From assembly GCF_002920635.1 (NCBI RefSeq), contig NZ_PQSR01000032.1, positions 1-64,000 on the forward strand: a stretch of 64,000 bases of DNA, given 5' to 3'. The stretch comes from Streptomyces sp. Ru72 (lineage in GTDB: Bacteria > Actinomycetota > Actinomycetes > Streptomycetales > Streptomycetaceae). The notes beneath the pieces are model-generated. The model did no database searches. It was not told the origin of the DNA and saw only the letters and a list, made by a program, of their open reading frames with translations. Shown one piece after another: positions 44,067 through 52,483 of the stretch (the stretch's first letter is position 1; every line of letters begins with the position of its first letter). A program made the position numbers and the translations under genes.

Positions 44067-45335
44067 TCAGGTTCCGGTGACCTCGACCACTGCCAGGTTC
44101 TTCTTGCCCCTGCGCAGCACCAGCCAGCGACCGTGCAGCAGCTGGTCGGCCGTGGCGACCGCGTCCTCGGCGGTCACCTTGACGTTGTTCACGTAGGCGC
44201 CGCCCTCCTTCACGGTGCGGCGGGCGGCAGACTTGCTTGCCACCAGGCCGACCTCCGCGAAGAGATCGGTGACCTGGCCGAGCTCGCCCACCTTGGCGTT
44301 CGGGAGCTCGGAGACCGCGGCCGCCAGAGTCGCCTCGTCGAGTTCGGCGAGTTCACCCTGCCCGAACAGCGCCTTCGACGCGGCGATGACGGCAGCGCAC
44401 TGGTCGGCGCCGTGAACCAACGTGGTCAGCTCCTCGGCGAGCGCGCGCTGCGCGGTGCGGGCTTGCGGTCGCTCCGCGGTCACCTTCTCCAACTCCTCCA
44501 GCTCCTCGCGGGACTTGAAGGAGAGGATGCGCATGTACCGCGAGATGTCCCGGTCATCGGTGTTCAGCCAGAACTGGTAGAACGCGTACGGCGTGGTCAT
44601 CTCCGGGTCGAGCCAGAGGGCGCCGGTCTCCGTCTTGCCGAACTTGGTGCCGTCCGCCTTCGTCATCAGCGGCGTCGCGAGCGCGTGCACCTCGGCGTGC
44701 GGTTCCAGGCGGTGGATCAGATCGAGACCGGCCGTGAGGTTTCCCCACTGGTCGCTGCCGCCCGTCTGGAGCGTGCACCCGTACCGCCGGTACAGCTCCA
44801 GGAAGTCCATGGCCTGGAGCAACTGGTAGCTGAACTCCGTGAAGCTGATGCCCTGCTCGGACGCCAGGCGCTGGGCGACCGAGTCCTTGGTGAGCATCTT
44901 GTTCACTCGGAAGTGCTTGCCGATGTTGCGCAGGAACTCGATCACGGACAGGCCCGCGGTCCAGTCCAGGTTGTTGACCATGGTCGCCGCGTTGTCGCCC
45001 TCGAAGGAGAGGAACGGCTCGATCTGCGCGCGCAGCCGGGCCACCCACCGGGCGATGGTCTCCGGGTCGTTCAGGGTGCGCTCGGCGGTCGGCCGCGGGT
45101 CGCCGATGTGGCCGGTCGCGCCGCCCACGAGCGCCAGCGGCCGGTGCCCTGCCTGCTGGAGCCGGCGTAGGGTGAGCACCTGCACCAGGTGGCCGACGTG
45201 CAGGCTGGCCGCGGTGGGGTCGAAGCCGCAATAGAACGTGACGGGGCCGTCCGCGAGAGCCTTGCGCAGTGCGTCCTCATCAGTGGCCTGGGCGATCAGC
45301 CCACGCCACTTGAGCTCGTCGACGATGGCCGTCAC
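44067..45335 (-). CDS. tyrS: Tyrosyl-tRNA synthetase
   Basis: This 422-residue class I synthetase charges tRNA-Tyr. The HIGH-equivalent is HVGH (46-49, in TAASLHVGHLVQV), the KMSKS-equivalent is KFGKT (in KADGTKFGKTETG, about 230), and QTGGSDQWGNLTAG marks the tyrosine site. The C-terminal S4-like RNA-binding domain (about 350-415) has KSAARRTVKEGGAYVNNVKV. GTG 45335 is chosen because the conserved MTAIVDELKWRGLIA begins there; the frame is open upstream without bias. No T-box is evident in the leader. Confidence 0.97.
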   Translation of the reverse strand: MTAIVDELKWRGLIAQATDEDALRKALADGPVTFYCGFDPTAASLHVGHLVQVLTLRRLQQAGHRPLALVGGATGHIGDPRPTAERTLNDPETIARWVARLRAQIEPFLSFEGDNAATMVNNLDWTAGLSVIEFLRNIGKHFRVNKMLTKDSVAQRLASEQGISFTEFSYQLLQAMDFLELYRRYGCTLQTGGSDQWGNLTAGLDLIHRLEPHAEVHALATPLMTKADGTKFGKTETGALWLDPEMTTPYAFYQFWLNTDDRDISRYMRILSFKSREELEELEKVTAERPQARTAQRALAEELTTLVHGADQCAAVIAASKALFGQGELAELDEATLAAAVSELPNAKVGELGQVTDLFAEVGLVASKSAARRTVKEGGAYVNNVKVTAEDAVATADQLLHGRWLVLRRGKKNLAVVEVTGT

Positions 45336-45509
45336 GGTCCTGTGTCTCCTCGAGTCGCGCGTGTCAATGTGGCGGCCAGTGTAGTGCTCCGGCCGCATCT
45401 CTGCGTTTGTGCTGCTCAGCGGCAGTGCGTGGAAGGAGCGGCCAGGCCGTTTCCGCAGCCTGGAAGTGTCCTGAACCACACGGTCCCGGACCGGCCCGCT
45501 CAGCCGCCG

Positions 45510-46319
45510 TCAGCCCGCCGTCAGCTCCGTGAGCGGCAGCGTGTGCTGGGTGTGGACCACCTTCGCGCGCAGGTAGCGCACGTTCTGGGCGGTGGTGAAG
45601 ACGCCCGTGGGGACGCGGTGGGTGACCGTGAGACCGAGGTCGCGGAGCTGCTGGGCCTTGTCGGGGTTGTTGGAGAGCAGGTCCAGGGCGTCGATGCCGA
45701 GCGCCCGGAGCATCTGCGCGGCGGCCGTGTAGTCGCGGGCGTCCTCCGGCAGGCCGAGCGCGGCGTTCGCCTCGTAGGTGTCCAGGCCCTGGTCCTGGAG
45801 GGCGTAGGCGTCGAGCTTGTTGTAGAGGCCGATGCCGCGGCCCTCCTGGCGCAGGTAGAGCAGGACGCCGCCGTGCTCGGCGATGCGCTCCACCGCCTCC
45901 CGCAGCTGGGGGCCGCAGTCGCAGCGGGCCGAGCCGAAGACGTCTCCGGTCAGGCATTCGGAGTGCAGCCGCACCAGCGGCGGCCTGCCGGCGGCCGGCT
46001 CGCCGAGGATCACGGCCACGTGCTCCTGCCCGTCGGCCAGGCCGTGGAAGGTGACCAGGTCCGCGGTGACCGTGTAGCCGTCGCCGAAGCGGAGCGGGAC
46101 CGTCACCCGGGTGCGGACGGTGGCGGCCGGAAGCCCGGCACCGGGCAGGCCGCCACCGAGCAGCTCGGTGGCGGGAAGAACGGCACCGGGCAGGTCGTTG
46201 GCGGGAAGGGGGACGGCCAGGGCGGCTGCGGGCAGCCCCGCCGGGTGCGGGGCGGTTGTGTGCGGGTCGGCTGTGTCACCGGAGTCGCGGGAAGGGGCGG
46301 TCTCGTGTGCGTCGCGCAT
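45510..46319 (-). CDS. ribA: GTP cyclohydrolase II (RibA-type) with N-terminal extension
   Basis: The product has 269 residues. The core (about 70-265) has the zinc motif ECLTGDVFGSARCDCGPQL (three Cys), QEGRGIGLYNKLDAY with catalytic Tyr/Arg, and LLSNNPDKAQQLRDLGL. It opens GTP to a diaminopyrimidine, the first step of riboflavin or related pteridine/deazaflavin routes. The first 68 residues are Ala/Pro/Leu-rich and not part of the fold, so a later start is possible. Unlike a housekeeping ribA it stands alone, downstream of a MarR regulator and near a RibD-like gene, suggesting a specialised or regulated copy. Confidence 0.9.
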   Translation of the reverse strand: MRDAHETAPSRDSGDTADPHTTAPHPAGLPAAALAVPLPANDLPGAVLPATELLGGGLPGAGLPAATVRTRVTVPLRFGDGYTVTADLVTFHGLADGQEHVAVILGEPAAGRPPLVRLHSECLTGDVFGSARCDCGPQLREAVERIAEHGGVLLYLRQEGRGIGLYNKLDAYALQDQGLDTYEANAALGLPEDARDYTAAAQMLRALGIDALDLLSNNPDKAQQLRDLGLTVTHRVPTGVFTTAQNVRYLRAKVVHTQHTLPLTELTAG

Positions 46320-46372
46320 GGCTGTCGTCTTTCTCCTGGCCGACGATGGCGGGTGCGGAGGATGCGCCTCAT

Positions 46373-46430
46373 GCTTCAGATTTGAAGCACAACCTCGGTC
46401 GAGACTCTATCCCTGCTTTAAGTTTCAAGC
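46373..46430 (-). promoter_or_regulatory. Two MarR-type operator candidates upstream of ribA
   Basis: Two 16-bp inverted repeats, gcttcagatttgaagc (46373-46388) and gctttaagtttcaagc (46415-46430), are spaced 42 bp centre to centre, four helical turns. They lie between the end of the MarR gene and the ribA start. The region is AT-rich for this genome. Confidence 0.65.
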
Positions 46431-46455
46431 AACTATTTTGCCCGTGTCGCCTGAG

Positions 46456-46965
46456 TCACGGTGTGGACGAACGCCGACGCCACGGCAGCTCGCCGCACGC
46501 CGACCGCTCCTCGTCCTGCTGGAGCGCCTGCGTGATCCGGGAGCAGATCGCCTCCAGTTGGGCCACCTGCTCCTCGGTGAGGTGGTCGAAGACGGCCGAG
46601 CGGACCGTCTCGACATGACCGGGCGCCGTACGCTCCAGGAGCGCCCTGCCGTCCTCCGTCAGGACCGCCACGCTGCCGCGCTTGTCGGTCGGGCAGCCCT
46701 CCCGGCGGACCGTTCCGTCCTTCTCCAGTCGGGTGACCGCATACGTCAGCCGGCTGCGCGTGATCTTCAGTGCCTCGGCGAGATCGGTCATGCGCATACT
46801 GCGGTCGGGCGCCTCGGAGAGGTTCGCCAGGATCGAGTAGTACAGGTGCGGCATGCCGGCCTCCTGCTGGAGCTGCCGGTCGATCGCGTCCTCCAGGAGC
46901 CAGGACGCGGCCAGGTACGCGCGCCAGGCACGCTGTTCCTCGGGGGTGAGCCAGCGGGTCGTCAT
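46456..46965 (-). CDS. MarR-family transcriptional regulator
   Basis: The product has 169 residues. The helix-turn-helix (about 60-85) reads MTDLAEALKITRSRLTYAVT, then the wing REGCPTDKRGSVAVLTEDGR with the Asp-Lys-Arg of the family. N- and C-terminal helices form the dimer. ATG 46965; the frame is open upstream, but the operator-like sequence there favours this start. It lies upstream of ribA on the same strand and is divergent from the RibD-like gene, and operator-like repeats occur on both sides, so it probably represses both and itself. Confidence 0.9.
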   Translation of the reverse strand: MTTRWLTPEEQRAWRAYLAASWLLEDAIDRQLQQEAGMPHLYYSILANLSEAPDRSMRMTDLAEALKITRSRLTYAVTRLEKDGTVRREGCPTDKRGSVAVLTEDGRALLERTAPGHVETVRSAVFDHLTEEQVAQLEAICSRITQALQQDEERSACGELPWRRRSSTP

Positions 46966-46983
46966 ACTGGCAGTGTAGTTATT

Positions 46984-46998
46984 GTTTAAAAGTTGAAC
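46984..46998. promoter_or_regulatory. Third MarR-type operator candidate
   Basis: The sequence gtttaaaagttgaac, an imperfect inverted repeat like the two sites upstream of ribA, lies in the 79-bp region between the divergent MarR and RibD-like genes. Confidence 0.55.
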
Positions 46999-47044
46999 CA
47001 AGCTGCCTCGTTCACCGGATCGTCCCGACCCCAGGAGCGCCGCC

Positions 47045-48193
47045 ATGGCCCACCCCTACGTCCTGTTGTCCGCCGCCGTCTCCCTCGACGGCTTCCTGGA
47101 CGACACCGGGCCGGAACGGCTGCTGCTGTCCGGCCCGGAGGACTTCGACCGGGTCGACGAGGTGCGGGCGGGCAGCGACGCCATCCTCATCGGCGCGGGC
47201 ACACTGCGCATCGACAACCCCCGGCTGCTGGTCTACTCGCCCGAGCGGCGTGCGGCCCGCCTCGCCGCCGGGCTGCCGGAGTACCCGCTGAAGGTCACGG
47301 TCAGCGCGTCCGGGGACCTCGATCCGCAGGCCCGCTTCTGGCACACGGGCGGCGCGAAGACCCTGTACACGACGGACAAGGGCGCCCGGCGGCTGCGCGG
47401 TGTGCTGCCGGCGGACGTGGAGGTGGTCGCGCTCGGGCCGGACGTGGAGTGGCGGGACGTGCTCGACCACCTCGGCGATGTGAAGGGCGTACGGCGGCTG
47501 ATGGTCGAGGGCGGCGGGAGCGTGCACACGCGGCTGCTCCAGCAGGGGCTCGCGGACGAGGTGCAGCTCGTGGTGGCGCCGCTGTTCGTGGGGGAGCCGG
47601 ACGCCCCGCGGATGTTCGGGCACGGCGTGTACCCGCCGGGCCGGATGCGGCTGGTGGAGACGCGCGCGGTCGGCGACGTGGTGCTGATGCGGTACGTGCC
47701 CACCGCGCCCGGCACCGGGAGGCTCGCCTCGGCCGCGGACCGGCGATGGCTGGAGGTGGCCTGCGAGCTGGCGGACCGGTGCCCGCCGTCACAGACCGCC
47801 TTCAGCGTCGGCGCGGTGGTCGTCGCCGCCGACGGCACGGAACTGGCGCGGGGCCACTCCCGGGAGGGCGGCGACCCCGTCGTCCACGCCGAGGAGGCGG
47901 CGCTGGCGAAGCTGGACCCGGCGGACCCGAGGCTGGCCTCCGCGACGGTGTACAGCAGCCTGGAGCCGTGCGCCCGCCGCGCGTCCCGGCCTGCGCCCTG
48001 CTCCCGGCTGATCATCGACGCGGGGGTACGACGGGTGGTGACGGCCTGGCGGGAACCGGACACGTTCGTCGCGTCGGCTGACGGGAACGCGGTGCTGGCG
48101 GCCGCCGGCGTGGACGTGGTGCTGCTTCCGGAGTACGAGGGCCGCGCCAAGGCCCCGAACGCCCATCTGCTGCCCCCGGCCGCCCGTTCCTGA
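47045..48193 (+). CDS. RibD-like protein with reversed domain order (reductase, then deaminase)
   Basis: The product has 382 residues. Residues 1-225 form a RibD C-terminal/dihydrofolate-reductase-like domain (LSAAVSLDGFLDD, IGAGTLRIDNPRL, RRLMVEGGGSVHTRLLQQGL). Residues about 230-370 form a cytidine/RibD-type deaminase with zinc ligands and catalytic Glu in VVHAEEAAL (about 281) and SLEPCARRASRPAPC (about 305-319). In normal RibD the deaminase is first. It would act on the pyrimidine made by GTP cyclohydrolase II, which is encoded just across the MarR gene. The end product (riboflavin or a related antibiotic-type flavin or pyrimidine) cannot be decided from this window. Confidence 0.85.
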   Translation: MAHPYVLLSAAVSLDGFLDDTGPERLLLSGPEDFDRVDEVRAGSDAILIGAGTLRIDNPRLLVYSPERRAARLAAGLPEYPLKVTVSASGDLDPQARFWHTGGAKTLYTTDKGARRLRGVLPADVEVVALGPDVEWRDVLDHLGDVKGVRRLMVEGGGSVHTRLLQQGLADEVQLVVAPLFVGEPDAPRMFGHGVYPPGRMRLVETRAVGDVVLMRYVPTAPGTGRLASAADRRWLEVACELADRCPPSQTAFSVGAVVVAADGTELARGHSREGGDPVVHAEEAALAKLDPADPRLASATVYSSLEPCARRASRPAPCSRLIIDAGVRRVVTAWREPDTFVASADGNAVLAAAGVDVVLLPEYEGRAKAPNAHLLPPAARS

Positions 48194-48309
48194 CGGTCTC
48201 CGAGGGGGCCGAGCCGCTCCGTCTACGGCCGGAAATCGCTGGTGCGACGGCATGGGGGTACAACCCGTGCGCTACCTGTCGCGCGCATGGCGTACACTGG
48301 AATCACCGA

Positions 48310-48383
48310 CGCGGGGTGGAGCAGCTCGGTAGCTCGCTGGGCTCATAACCCAGAGGTCGCAGGTTCAAATCCTGTCCCCGCTA
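48310..48383 (+). tRNA. Initiator tRNA-Met (CAU)
   Basis: The gene begins CGCGGGGTGGAGCAGCTCGG. The anticodon loop CTCATAA gives CAT on a CTGGG/CCCAG stem whose three G-C pairs, together with the unpaired C1 opposite U72, identify the initiator form. The discriminator is A and no CCA is encoded. Confidence 0.95.
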
Positions 48384-48390
48384 CTGAAGG

Positions 48391-48426
48391 CCGAGGGCCG
48401 GAGTCCGAAAGGACTCCGGCCCTCGG
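48391..48426 (+). terminator. Terminator after initiator tRNA
   Basis: A perfect 16-bp stem (48391-48406 with 48411-48426) and a four-base loop directly after the tRNA. Confidence 0.88.
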
Positions 48427-48516
48427 TGTCTCCCCGGCTCTCCTTCACCCACTGGCGGCTACTCCGCCCGGCCCACAGCGGTCGCCCCCCGCCGCCCTTC
48501 CGGGAAGCCTGGACGG

Positions 48517-50001
48517 GTGGTGCAGCAAGCAGGAGAGCGGTGGTCATGGGAGCAGGACGATCCGGACGAGCGGTGTGGGCCCGCCGGGCCGTGTGAGGAG
48601 AGGGTCGAGGACCACGAGCGGTCGCGCGGGCGTCTCTCCGGCCGTCACGACCGGTCGGGCGGGTGTCTGTCCGACCGCGGCAACCGGTCCGGCGGGTGTG
48701 TCCCCGACCGCGAGGACCGCCGACCCGGCAGACCCGGCCGGCTCGTCGAGGCCCCCGGAGCCCCAGAAGCGCCCGAAGCTCTCGGAGCCTTCGAAGCTCC
48801 CGCGCCCGGCCCCGGCACCCCCGTCCCCGCCCCCGGCGCGAGGGCCGTTCGGGGGCCGGCGTACGCAGGGGCCGAGGCGGAGGCCGCCGCGGAGGCCGAG
48901 GAGCGGCGGATCTCCTACGCGCGGTCCTTTCTGCGGGCCCTGCCCGGGCTGCTGATCGTCGCGGGGGTCTGCTTCGACCTCTTCGCCCCGGCCGACTACA
49001 CGGCAGGCCCCCTCTTCACCGCCGCGCCGCTCGTCGCCGCGCCCCTGTTCTCGTTGCGCGGCACCGTCCTCACCGGCACGGCGGCCGTCGCCGTCGTCCT
49101 CGGGGTCCACCTCGGGCTCGGCGTCCTCGGAAAGGCGGGCGAGGTCACCGAGGTGGCCACGGTCGTCACCGTCGCCGCCCTGGCCGTCCTCATCAACGTG
49201 CTGGTCCGCCGCAACGTCGCCCGCCTCGCCTCCGCCCGCCAGATCGCCGAGGCCGCGCAGCGTGCGGTGCTGCCCGAGCCGGCCGCCCGGATCGGTGGGC
49301 TGGACATCGCCGCCCGCTACGAGGCCGCCCAGGCCGACGCGTTCATCGGCGGCGACTTGTACACCGTCCAGGACTCCCCGCACGGGGTACGGCTCGTCGT
49401 CGGCGACGTACGCGGCAAGGGCATGGGCGCCGTGACGGCCGTGGCCGTCCTGATCGGCGCCTTCCGGGAGGCCGCCGAACAGGAGCCGACGCTCGAGGCC
49501 GTCGTCCAGCGCCTGGAGCGGGCGCTGTCACGCGACCGCGCCGGACGGGAGGGGCCCGACGTCTACGAGGGGTTCACCACCGCGGTCCTCGCCGAGATCC
49601 CGCACGGCTCCGGCGTCGTCCGCATCGTCAACCGCGGCCACCCCGTTCCGCTGCTCCTGCTCCCGGACGGCTCCCTGCGTGAACTGCAGGCCCGCGAGCC
49701 CGCGCTGCCGCTCGGCATGGGCGACCTCGGCGTCTGGCCCGACCGGGCGGAGGAGTGGGACTTCCCACCCGGCTCGACGCTGCTCTTCCACACCGACGGC
49801 GTCTCGGAGGCACGGGACGCGCACGGCCGGTTCTACGACCCCGCCGTCCGCCTCGCCGGACGGGTCTTCCCCGGCCCCGGCGCCCTGCTGAGCACTGTGA
49901 CGCGCGAGGTCGCCCGGCACACCGGGCGCCGTGGCACGGACGACATGGCTCTGCTGGCCGTGCGCCGGCCCGCGGCCCATGAGCCCGGTCACGAAGAGTG
50001 A
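48517..50001 (+). CDS. SpoIIE-type PP2C protein phosphatase, membrane-bound
   Basis: The product has up to 494 residues. The first 130 are disordered, rich in Arg, Gly and Pro. Three to four hydrophobic helices (about 145-225) follow, then a helical linker and the SpoIIE/PP2C domain (about 270-485). The domain has DAFIGGDLYTVQ, VVGDVRGKGMGA with metal-binding Asp, NRGHPVPLLLLPDG, LFHTDGVSEARD and RRGTDDMALLAVR. Such phosphatases dephosphorylate anti-anti-sigma factors. No anti-sigma or STAS partner is adjacent. GTG 48517 is uncertain. Confidence 0.88.
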   Translation: MVQQAGERWSWEQDDPDERCGPAGPCEERVEDHERSRGRLSGRHDRSGGCLSDRGNRSGGCVPDREDRRPGRPGRLVEAPGAPEAPEALGAFEAPAPGPGTPVPAPGARAVRGPAYAGAEAEAAAEAEERRISYARSFLRALPGLLIVAGVCFDLFAPADYTAGPLFTAAPLVAAPLFSLRGTVLTGTAAVAVVLGVHLGLGVLGKAGEVTEVATVVTVAALAVLINVLVRRNVARLASARQIAEAAQRAVLPEPAARIGGLDIAARYEAAQADAFIGGDLYTVQDSPHGVRLVVGDVRGKGMGAVTAVAVLIGAFREAAEQEPTLEAVVQRLERALSRDRAGREGPDVYEGFTTAVLAEIPHGSGVVRIVNRGHPVPLLLLPDGSLRELQAREPALPLGMGDLGVWPDRAEEWDFPPGSTLLFHTDGVSEARDAHGRFYDPAVRLAGRVFPGPGALLSTVTREVARHTGRRGTDDMALLAVRRPAAHEPGHEE

Positions 50002-50199
50002 GTAAGTCATGTCCCTCCGCATAACAGCTGACATACCGTCAATGCCTGTGTGGTCGCTGGGGCGGTGGCGACTCGCCCGATTTCCTCCGTTAAGACCGTG
50101 AAAGTCCAGGTCGACGGCATGACGGATCTGCCCGAACGGCTTGGAATACGCGCCTCGGGTCTATTAACGTTCGATAACGCAGCGCGGTCGTCCCAGCCG
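50002..50199 (+). other. Promoter region of the M23 endopeptidase gene
   Basis: About 200 bp between the phosphatase stop and the riboswitch. The less GC-rich run ggtctattaacgttcgataa near 50158-50177 may hold the transcription start. No gene is seen. Confidence 0.4.
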
Positions 50200-50370
50200 T
50201 CACCAGAGGCGGCTCCGTGCGCGCCTGCCGAATCCCGCGAGGGAGCCGGGGAACCACCACCTTGGGGTGAATCGAGCGGATACCGCCGTGTCGCACGGCC
50301 GGTATACGCGCGTAGGAGACCTTCCTGCTCCGAACCCGTCAGCTAACCCGGTAGGCGAGACGGAAGGAAA
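50200..50370 (+). ncRNA. Cyclic-di-AMP riboswitch (ydaO-yuaA class)
   Basis: The leader of the M23 gene contains the hallmarks of this class in order: gagggagccggggaacca, cttggggtgaatcgag, and the long 3' block gtaggagaccttcctgctcc, cgaacccgtcagctaacccg, gtaggcgagacggaagg. Just downstream is the ribosome site and GTG 50384. In actinobacteria these RNAs turn off resuscitation-promoting and other wall-lytic genes when c-di-AMP is high. Borders are approximate. Confidence 0.88.
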
Positions 50371-50383
50371 GGAGTACGCCCAC

Positions 50384-51406
50384 GTGGCGTTCAACCGGCC
50401 TGCCCAGAGCACTTCGTTCGCCCCGAACGGCACTCGGACGCTCGACGTCGCACCCGGCATCGACGAGGGCCCCTGGGAGGAGTGGAACCCCACCGAGGAC
50501 TCCCTCCGCTCCGTCCGCGGCCGGCACCGCGTCGTCAAGCAGCGCGGGGGCGGGCTCGCCCGCAGCTCCACCGTCCTCGGCGTCGGTGTGATCGCCGCCG
50601 TCGGCGCGGGCGGAATGGCCACCGCGCAGTCCGGCAAGCCGCCGGTGTCCATATCCCTGCCGGACCTCTCCTCGGTCACGGAATCCGCCAAGGCGCTCAT
50701 CGGCGACGACTCCGCCGCACCCAAGAGCTCGGCCACCGCTCTCAGCAGCGTCGGCCGGACCGATGCCGGTGATGCCACCGGCACCGCGAACGCGAAGGGC
50801 GCGGGCGAGGCGCTGCGCGCCCGGATCATGCAGCAGGCCGAGTCCCAGCAGGACCGGATCGCGCAGAAGGCGGCGCAGGCCGCCGAGGACGCCGCGGTGA
50901 AGAAGGCCGCCGCCGCGGCGGCCAAGGCGCAGGACGACGCGCAGGCCAAGGCCGCCGCTCTGCAGAAGAAGGCGCAGGAGGCCGCGCGGCTCGCCGCACT
51001 CGCCCGGCAGTTCACGCTGCCGACCTCCTCCTACACCCTGACCTCCCACTTCGGCGACGCCGGTGCCATGTGGTCCTCCGGCTTCCACACCGGCCTGGAC
51101 TTCGCCGCACCCACCGGCACGCTCATCAAGGCCGTCCACAGCGGCACGATCACGGAGGCGGGCTGGGCCGGTTCCTACGGCTACCGCACGATCCTCACCC
51201 TCGACGACGGCACCGAGCTGTGGTTCTGCCACCAGTCGTCGATCAGCGTCACGGTCGGGCAGAAGGTCGGCACGGGCGACGTCATCGGCCGCGTGGGCGC
51301 GACCGGCAACGTCACCGGGCCGCACCTGCACCTGGAGGTCCACCCGAACGGCGGCGCCGCGATCGACCCGTTGGCCTGGCTGCGCGGCAAGGGCCTCAAC
51401 CCCTGA
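50384..51406 (+). CDS. M23-family (LytM-type) peptidoglycan endopeptidase
   Basis: The product has 340 residues. A 65-residue disordered head precedes a hydrophobic segment (about 62-82), then a long Ala-rich coiled coil (about 145-210, AKAQDDAQAKAAALQKKAQE). The M23 domain (about 215-335) has zinc ligands in FHTGLDFAAPTGT and GPHLHLEVHPNGG. It cuts peptide cross-links of peptidoglycan outside the membrane. GTG 50384 is chosen for ggaaaggagtacgccc upstream; the earlier in-frame ATG (50267) lies inside the riboswitch. Control by c-di-AMP is expected from the leader. Confidence 0.92.
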   Translation: MAFNRPAQSTSFAPNGTRTLDVAPGIDEGPWEEWNPTEDSLRSVRGRHRVVKQRGGGLARSSTVLGVGVIAAVGAGGMATAQSGKPPVSISLPDLSSVTESAKALIGDDSAAPKSSATALSSVGRTDAGDATGTANAKGAGEALRARIMQQAESQQDRIAQKAAQAAEDAAVKKAAAAAAKAQDDAQAKAAALQKKAQEAARLAALARQFTLPTSSYTLTSHFGDAGAMWSSGFHTGLDFAAPTGTLIKAVHSGTITEAGWAGSYGYRTILTLDDGTELWFCHQSSISVTVGQKVGTGDVIGRVGATGNVTGPHLHLEVHPNGGAAIDPLAWLRGKGLNP

Positions 51407-51492
51407 CCGCACCCCGCGAAGAGCGCGCAGTTTGCACGATCTTTGCGGGCTTCCCGGAAGACACCGGCGCGGTCCAGGCGTTGACACAGAGC

Positions 51493-52437
51493 ATGACTTC
51501 TCTTCGCAAGCTGGGTTCTTCCGATCTCGAGGTCTTCCCGCTGTCCCTCGGCGGCAACGTCTTCGGTTGGACCGCCGACGAGACGCAGTCCTTCGCAGTC
51601 CTCGACGCATACGCGGAGGCGGGCGGGAACTTCGTCGACACGGCCGACTCGTACTCGGCCTGGGTGCCGGGGAACAAGGGCGGCGAGTCCGAGACCATCA
51701 TCGGCACGTGGGTGAAGGCGCGCGGCAACCGCTCCGACGTGGTCATCGCGACCAAGGTCAGTCAGCACCCCGACTACCAGGGGCTGACCGCCGCCAACAT
51801 CAAGGCCGCGGCCGACGCGTCCCTGCGCCGTCTGGACACCGACTACATCGATCTCTACTACACGCACTTCGACAAGCCCGAGGTGCCGGTCGAGGAGATC
51901 ATCGGCGCGCTCGACGAGCTGGTGAAGGCGGGCAAGGTGCGCGCCATCGCCGCCTCCAACATCTCCGCCGAGCGCCTGAAGGAGTCCCTGGACTTCTCCG
52001 ACCGCGAGAACCTCGCGCGGTACGTGGCGCTGCAGCCGCACTACAACCTGGTCTCGCGCGACACCTACGAGGGTGCGCTGCAGGACCTCGCCTCCCGGGC
52101 GGGGCTCGCGGCGGTTCCGTACTTCTCGCTGGCCTCGGGCTTCCTGACCGGCAAGTACCGGCCGGATACGACGGTGGAGTCGGCGCGCGCGGAGGGTGCG
52201 GCCAAGCACCTGGCGACCGAGCGCGGACAGCGCGTCCTGACGGCCCTCGACGAGGTCGCCGAGGCCCGGGGCGCCGAGATCCCGACGGTGGCGCTCGCCT
52301 GGCTGGCGGCCCAGCCGACGGTCGCGGCCCCTATCGCCTCGGCGCGGACGGTGGAGCAGCTGCCGGCGCTGCTGGCCGTGGCGGACCTGACGCTGACGGA
52401 CGAGGAGGTGGCCAAGCTGACGGAGGCGTCGGCGTAG
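51493..52437 (+). CDS. Aldo/keto reductase
   Basis: The product has 314 residues and a TIM-barrel NADPH-dependent oxidoreductase fold. Catalytic residues appear in FVDTADSYSAW (Asp and Tyr, about 48-58), DVVIATKVSQHP (Lys) and DLYYTHFDKP (His). The signature KVRAIAASNISAERL is near 155. The substrate is unknown. ATG 51493 is used; an AUG-poor upstream extension overlaps the previous gene. It follows the M23 gene by 86 bp on the same strand, with no functional link obvious. Confidence 0.92.
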   Translation: MTSLRKLGSSDLEVFPLSLGGNVFGWTADETQSFAVLDAYAEAGGNFVDTADSYSAWVPGNKGGESETIIGTWVKARGNRSDVVIATKVSQHPDYQGLTAANIKAAADASLRRLDTDYIDLYYTHFDKPEVPVEEIIGALDELVKAGKVRAIAASNISAERLKESLDFSDRENLARYVALQPHYNLVSRDTYEGALQDLASRAGLAAVPYFSLASGFLTGKYRPDTTVESARAEGAAKHLATERGQRVLTALDEVAEARGAEIPTVALAWLAAQPTVAAPIASARTVEQLPALLAVADLTLTDEEVAKLTEASA

Positions 52438-52483
52438 GGCCCCCAGAGGGCGGAATCCGGCGGCGCCGAGCTCCCGGCAACTC

